Positions 61,467 through 64,000 of a stretch of 64,000 bases of DNA are shown here, one piece after another (positions within the stretch are counted from its first letter, which is position 1; the number at the start of each line of letters is the position of its first letter). The stretch covers positions 11,045 through 75,044 of the forward strand of contig JAMPIC010000008.1 of NCBI GenBank assembly GCA_023663025.1. Reading direction: 5' to 3'. The position numbers were made by a program, and so were the translations under genes. The notes under the pieces were generated by a model. The model was not told the origin of the DNA, did no database searches, and was given only the letters and a program-made list of their open reading frames with translations. Source of the DNA: Prevotella sp. (GTDB taxonomy: Bacteria; Bacillota; Clostridia; Oscillospirales; Ruminococcaceae).

Positions 61467-62018
61467 TTGCAGATAGAAACTTTTTTCACAGTATCGCAGC
61501 AAACCGCGTTTTTCCTGCTCTCCGTGGTGCTGGGAGCGGTCATGGGAATTGTGTACGATATTTTCCGCGTGTTCAGGATACTGTTTCCACAAGCGGCGGG
61601 AAGCAAAGCCGTAGCTGTGCAGGACATAATTTTCTGGCTTTTGTACGGCTTCGGCATATTCTGTTATTCGTCGGAAGTTTGCGGCGGAAGTCTGCGCTTT
61701 TTTATGTTTTTCGGTTCATTGCTCGGATTTGCGCTCTACATTCTGACGATCGGGAACTTTATCACCGGCGTTTTAAGAAGGATCGCGGAAACCGTACGCC
61801 GCATTTTACGCAAAGTATATTCCGTATTATTTGAACCGTCCGTAAAATTTTTGAAAAATTTATGTCAAAAAGTCAGCCTTTTTTTTGTACGAATTTATAG
61901 AAAATTGAAAAATTTGAAAGTAAGTGTTAAAAAACCCTTGCCAAATGCAATTAATGTGGTGTATAATAAGAATGCTAATTTGGGTTCGTCTGTAATCAAA
62001 CGGAACAGCCGGAGGTGA
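61467..62018 (+). CDS. yabQ: Sporulation protein YabQ
   Basis: 183 aa. Start taken as the TTG at 61467, a few nt after GGGGTGA; a GTG at 61458 is the alternative. Membrane segments at about 12-33, 48-63 and 68-92, then a long basic C-terminal region. QQTAFFLLSVVLGAVMGIVYDIFRVFR is typical of YabQ, an integral membrane protein needed for spore cortex formation. It lies 28 nt after yabP. Confidence 0.9.
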   Translation: MQIETFFTVSQQTAFFLLSVVLGAVMGIVYDIFRVFRILFPQAAGSKAVAVQDIIFWLLYGFGIFCYSSEVCGGSLRFFMFFGSLLGFALYILTIGNFITGVLRRIAETVRRILRKVYSVLFEPSVKFLKNLCQKVSLFFVRIYRKLKNLKVSVKKPLPNAINVVYNKNANLGSSVIKRNSRR

Positions 62019-62023
62019 CTGAG

Positions 62024-62392
62024 GTGAACGACGCACAAGTCCGCAAAGCCAGGAAGATCAGAAAAAACGCCGACGCCGTGAGAAAAAAAAGACTTAGCGG
62101 AAAAGGCAGACAGACAAATCCGTTGATGAGAATTGTCATAACGGTTACAAGCTTTGTATTCGTCGCATACTGTATAACCTCGATAGTCATGACCCAGGCT
62201 GAGATAGCGGAAAAAAAACAGGAGCTTGAAGTCCTCGCCGAAAAAGCCGAAAAGCTTGAAGAACAAAACGCAGAATACCTGAGCATTCTTTCCGAAGAGG
62301 ACGAGCGCGCGTTTATGGAACGGTACGCCGTGGAAGTGCTCGGCTATGCTTACCCTAACGAACGCAGATTTTACGATACAGCAGGCAAATGA
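62024..62392 (+). CDS. divIC: Septum formation initiator (DivIC/FtsB family)
   Basis: 122 aa from the GTG at 62024 with GGAGG 8 nt upstream. A basic N terminus, one membrane segment (about 36-55) and an outside coiled coil (about 57-85, EIAEKKQELEVLAEKAEKLEEQNAEY) match FtsB/DivIC, the bridge between FtsL and FtsQ/DivIB in the divisome. The position after yabQ and before an S1 protein is the conserved Firmicute order. Confidence 0.92.
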   Translation: MNDAQVRKARKIRKNADAVRKKRLSGKGRQTNPLMRIVITVTSFVFVAYCITSIVMTQAEIAEKKQELEVLAEKAEKLEEQNAEYLSILSEEDERAFMERYAVEVLGYAYPNERRFYDTAGK

Positions 62393-62509
62393 TCCGCTTG
62401 TGCCGGGGAAACCCGGAAAATCCGAACGGCAAACGACCCAATAACATTTTCTGCCACTGTCCCTTCGGGGTCAGATAAATATTCAAACGAGAGGATTTAA
62501 AAGTTTTTT

Positions 62510-62956
62510 ATGCAGTTGGATGTAGGAAAAATTTACGAGGGAAAGGTTACGGGAATTACAAAGTTCGGCGCATTTGTTGAGATCGAACCGGGAACTACGG
62601 GAATGGTACATATCAGCGAGGTGGCGAATACCTTTGTCAGCGAGATAAAGGATCACCTTACCGAGGGACAGACCGTTAAGGTCAAGGTTCTGGCGGTAAA
62701 CGACGACGGCAAGATCTCTCTTTCGATCAAAAAAGCGGCGGATACTCCTCCCGGACGGAAAGATTTTAAACGGGGAGGGGGACAGCGGCGTTCCGACGGC
62801 GCAAGACAGCAGCCGCAGCAGGAGAAAGTCCCGCAGACCCCCGAAGCGGCGTTTGAGGATATGCTGAACAAGTTCAAGCAAAGCTCCGACGAGCGCATGG
62901 GCGAACTGAAAAAAGTTATTGACAATAAACGCAGAAGTCCGTCCAGAAGAAAATAA
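62510..62956 (+). CDS. S1 RNA-binding domain protein (YabR-like)
   Basis: 148 aa. Single S1 domain at about 4-74 (VGKIYEGKVTGITKFGAFVEI, GMVHISEVA, KVKVLAVNDDGKISLSIKK), then a basic disordered tail with Arg/Gln repeats. YabR-type proteins follow divIC in Firmicutes; a ribosome or mRNA role is probable. Start has GAGAGGA upstream. Confidence 0.92.
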   Translation: MQLDVGKIYEGKVTGITKFGAFVEIEPGTTGMVHISEVANTFVSEIKDHLTEGQTVKVKVLAVNDDGKISLSIKKAADTPPGRKDFKRGGGQRRSDGARQQPQQEKVPQTPEAAFEDMLNKFKQSSDERMGELKKVIDNKRRSPSRRK

Positions 62957-62965
62957 ACAGGAGAA

Positions 62966-62998
62966 ACCGGCTGTCCCGAAACAGGACAGCCGGTTTTT
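62966..62998 (+). terminator. Terminator after the S1 gene
   Basis: ACCGGCTGTCC/GGACAGCCGGT stem of 11 bp then TTTTT; also faces the 3' end of spoVT. Confidence 0.93.
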
Positions 62999-63013
62999 GA
63001 GTGTTGCGGTAAA

Positions 63014-63556
63014 TTATTCCTCGATCTGCTTGCCCAAAAACTGAGCGGCAGCCTGAATAAGATTTTGCTGAACTTCGCTTGCCACGGCGTCGTTGTTGGG
63101 GGCGAGAAAAGCTACAGCGCCCGTAACGTCCCCGGAAGCCATGATGGGCGAGCAGGCGATGGCGGGACGGTCGATACCCTCAACGGGAAAGACCTTTGCG
63201 TCGTTGTGAGATGTGTAAAGATAGTTCTTGCGGCTTTCGAGGTACTCCTCAAGCGCCTGAGATACGCGTCTTTCACTGAACTCTTTTTTCTGAACGCCTG
63301 CGACCGCCACAACGTGATCGCGGTCAAAAACCACCGTGGGACAGTTGGCAAGCTTTGTCATGACCTCCGCGACCTGAGCCGCCGAGCCTGCCATTTCGTT
63401 GATCGCGCTGTATTTTTTAAAGATGACTTCGCCGTCGCTGCTTGTGTAAATTTCGAGGGGATCGCCCTCGCGGATACGCATGGTGCGTCTTATTTCCTTA
63501 GGTATGACCACGCGTCCGAGATCGTCGATCCTTCTGACAATACCCGTTGCTTTCAT
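63014..63556 (-). CDS. spoVT: Stage V sporulation protein T
   Basis: 180 aa. An N-terminal AbrB-type swapped-hairpin domain (ATGIVRRIDDLGRVVIPKEIRRTMRI, 2-50) and a C-terminal GAF-like domain (about 60-175) match SpoVT, the forespore transcription regulator that modulates sigma-G genes. GGAGGAATAT precedes the ATG. It is convergent with the S1 gene. Confidence 0.95.
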   Translation of the reverse strand: MKATGIVRRIDDLGRVVIPKEIRRTMRIREGDPLEIYTSSDGEVIFKKYSAINEMAGSAAQVAEVMTKLANCPTVVFDRDHVVAVAGVQKKEFSERRVSQALEEYLESRKNYLYTSHNDAKVFPVEGIDRPAIACSPIMASGDVTGAVAFLAPNNDAVASEVQQNLIQAAAQFLGKQIEE

Positions 63557-63742
63557 TTTATATTCCTCCGTTTTAAATTTAATAGCATTAATTTTGTTGC
63601 TTTAATAGTTTTTCACGGAGATTTTGGATTATACATTTCATTATTAAAACTGTTTTTGACATTTTACGGCAATTTTCAATAAATTGTGCAAATGAGACGG
63701 CGGTTAAATTGTTGTTTAGCGCAGAACGAGTAGCGTTTTTTT

Positions 63743-63973
63743 CCGCGGCGAAGCCGCGGCATAGCTGGTCCAGCTGAGCGCAGCTGGCGAGGTTTCCAAA
63801 GGGCGAGAAGCCCTTTGGTCGCCGCCCGCAGGCGGCGAAATCCTTTTCGTCCCAAACGGTGAAAGGGGTGAGGAATGGCGACAGCCATTCCGAGGGGGAG
63901 CGGACACGACCGCTCCCCCTTTTGACAGTACGCAGTACAGTAACCCTTGAAAACAGTCCGGTGGACTGTTTTC
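63743..63973. repeat. Palindrome-packed noncoding block (at least six stem-loops)
   Basis: Consecutive inverted repeats: CCGCGGC/GCCGCGG (63743-63759), CAGCTG units (63763-63786), CCAAAGGGC/GCCCTTTGG (63796-63818), TCGCCGCC/GGCGGCGA (63819-63838), GGAATGGC/GCCATTCC (63872-63891), GGGGGAGCGG/CCGCTCCCCC followed by TTTT (63894-63924), and GAAAACAGTCC/GGACTGTTTTC (63949-63973). No convincing ORF. The 63557-63742 stretch upstream of spoVT shows no clear promoter. Confidence 0.85.
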
Positions 63974-64000
63974 AACGAGACAAAATTGTGTTGGGTTTCC

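Noticed and set aside
63716..63975. Short overlapping minus-strand frames of 63-99 aa at the window end
   Set aside because: They run through the hairpin block, with Arg/Pro/Ala-rich low-complexity products and no ribosome site.
1..64000. tRNA, rRNA, transposase or prophage genes
   Set aside because: None seen on either strand on reading; a tRNAscan or profile search could still find a missed tRNA.

Overview
The window reads as chromosomal DNA of an anaerobic, spore-forming, low-to-moderate-GC Firmicute, most likely a gut or rumen Oscillospiraceae (Ruminococcus-like). The basis is the gene set: whiA/rapZ/murB/hprK, rpsO-pnp, yabP-yabQ-divIC-S1 and spoVT (sporulating Firmicute), a putative sensory [FeFe]-hydrogenase, rubrerythrin and a hemerythrin (anaerobe coping with oxygen), and a GH74 xyloglucanase-like lipoprotein (plant fibre). 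Promoters are mostly canonical sigma-A boxes with 17-bp spacers and genes carry strong AGGAGG-type ribosome binding sites, so many starts can be fixed. I saw no rRNA, tRNA, CRISPR array, transposase or phage genes.

Layout. 1-5.4 kb: periplasmic-binding-protein-like/GGDEF regulator, an OmpR-type two-component pair and a DUF554 membrane protein. 5.5-7 kb: a small coiled-coil protein behind a promoter buried in a perfect palindrome, and a Cys-rich DUF6062-like protein. 7-18.2 kb: leftward housekeeping run hprK, PHP phosphoesterase, murB, rapZ, whiA, a 48-aa ORF, dnaE, pfkA, then a THF riboswitch controlling a FolT-like folate transporter. 18.3-23.6 kb: rightward proC, a SpoIIM-like protein, a DUF624 protein, rpsO and pnp, the last behind a long leader hairpin. 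23.8-29 kb: leftward P-type metal ATPase with a DUF6110-like protein, an O-methyltransferase, two related membrane proteins and an unrecognised protein. 29-30.2 kb: LytTR regulator. 30.2-33.7 kb: an XRE regulator followed by six tandem paralogous small membrane proteins. 33.9-42.7 kb: hemerythrin, a 1370-aa Cys-repeat surface protein, an orphan HTH-DNA methyltransferase, a 47-aa NPATG sorting-signal peptide and a solute-binding lipoprotein. 42.8-47.8 kb: a Tet(M)-like GTPase fused to a Rae1/YacP-type NYN nuclease, then peroxiredoxin, TrmO, GNAT and rubrerythrin. 47.8-54 kb: aminotransferase, hydrogenase/chemotaxis-domain fusion and the GH74 lipoprotein. 54.2-63.6 kb: cytidine deaminase, two GHL10-type cell-envelope proteins, a MATE transporter and the sporulation/division cluster. 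63.7-64 kb: a palindrome-packed noncoding block.

The most unusual items are (i) the ribosome-protection-like GTPase fused to an A-site-nuclease-like NYN domain, which lacks the Tet(M) drug-displacing loop; (ii) the XRE plus six-paralogue membrane-protein array, in which the shared C-terminal Glu codons of each gene are the Shine-Dalgarno sequence of the next, and whose last member is frameshifted; (iii) the soluble [FeFe]-hydrogenase/methyl-accepting fusion; and (iv) several RNA or DNA control elements: a THF riboswitch with an SD-sequestering hairpin, the pnp leader stem, tandem TTCTAT-N4-ATAGAA operators and 21-bp-spaced LytTR-type repeats. All functions are inferred from sequence reading alone; no database search was run.
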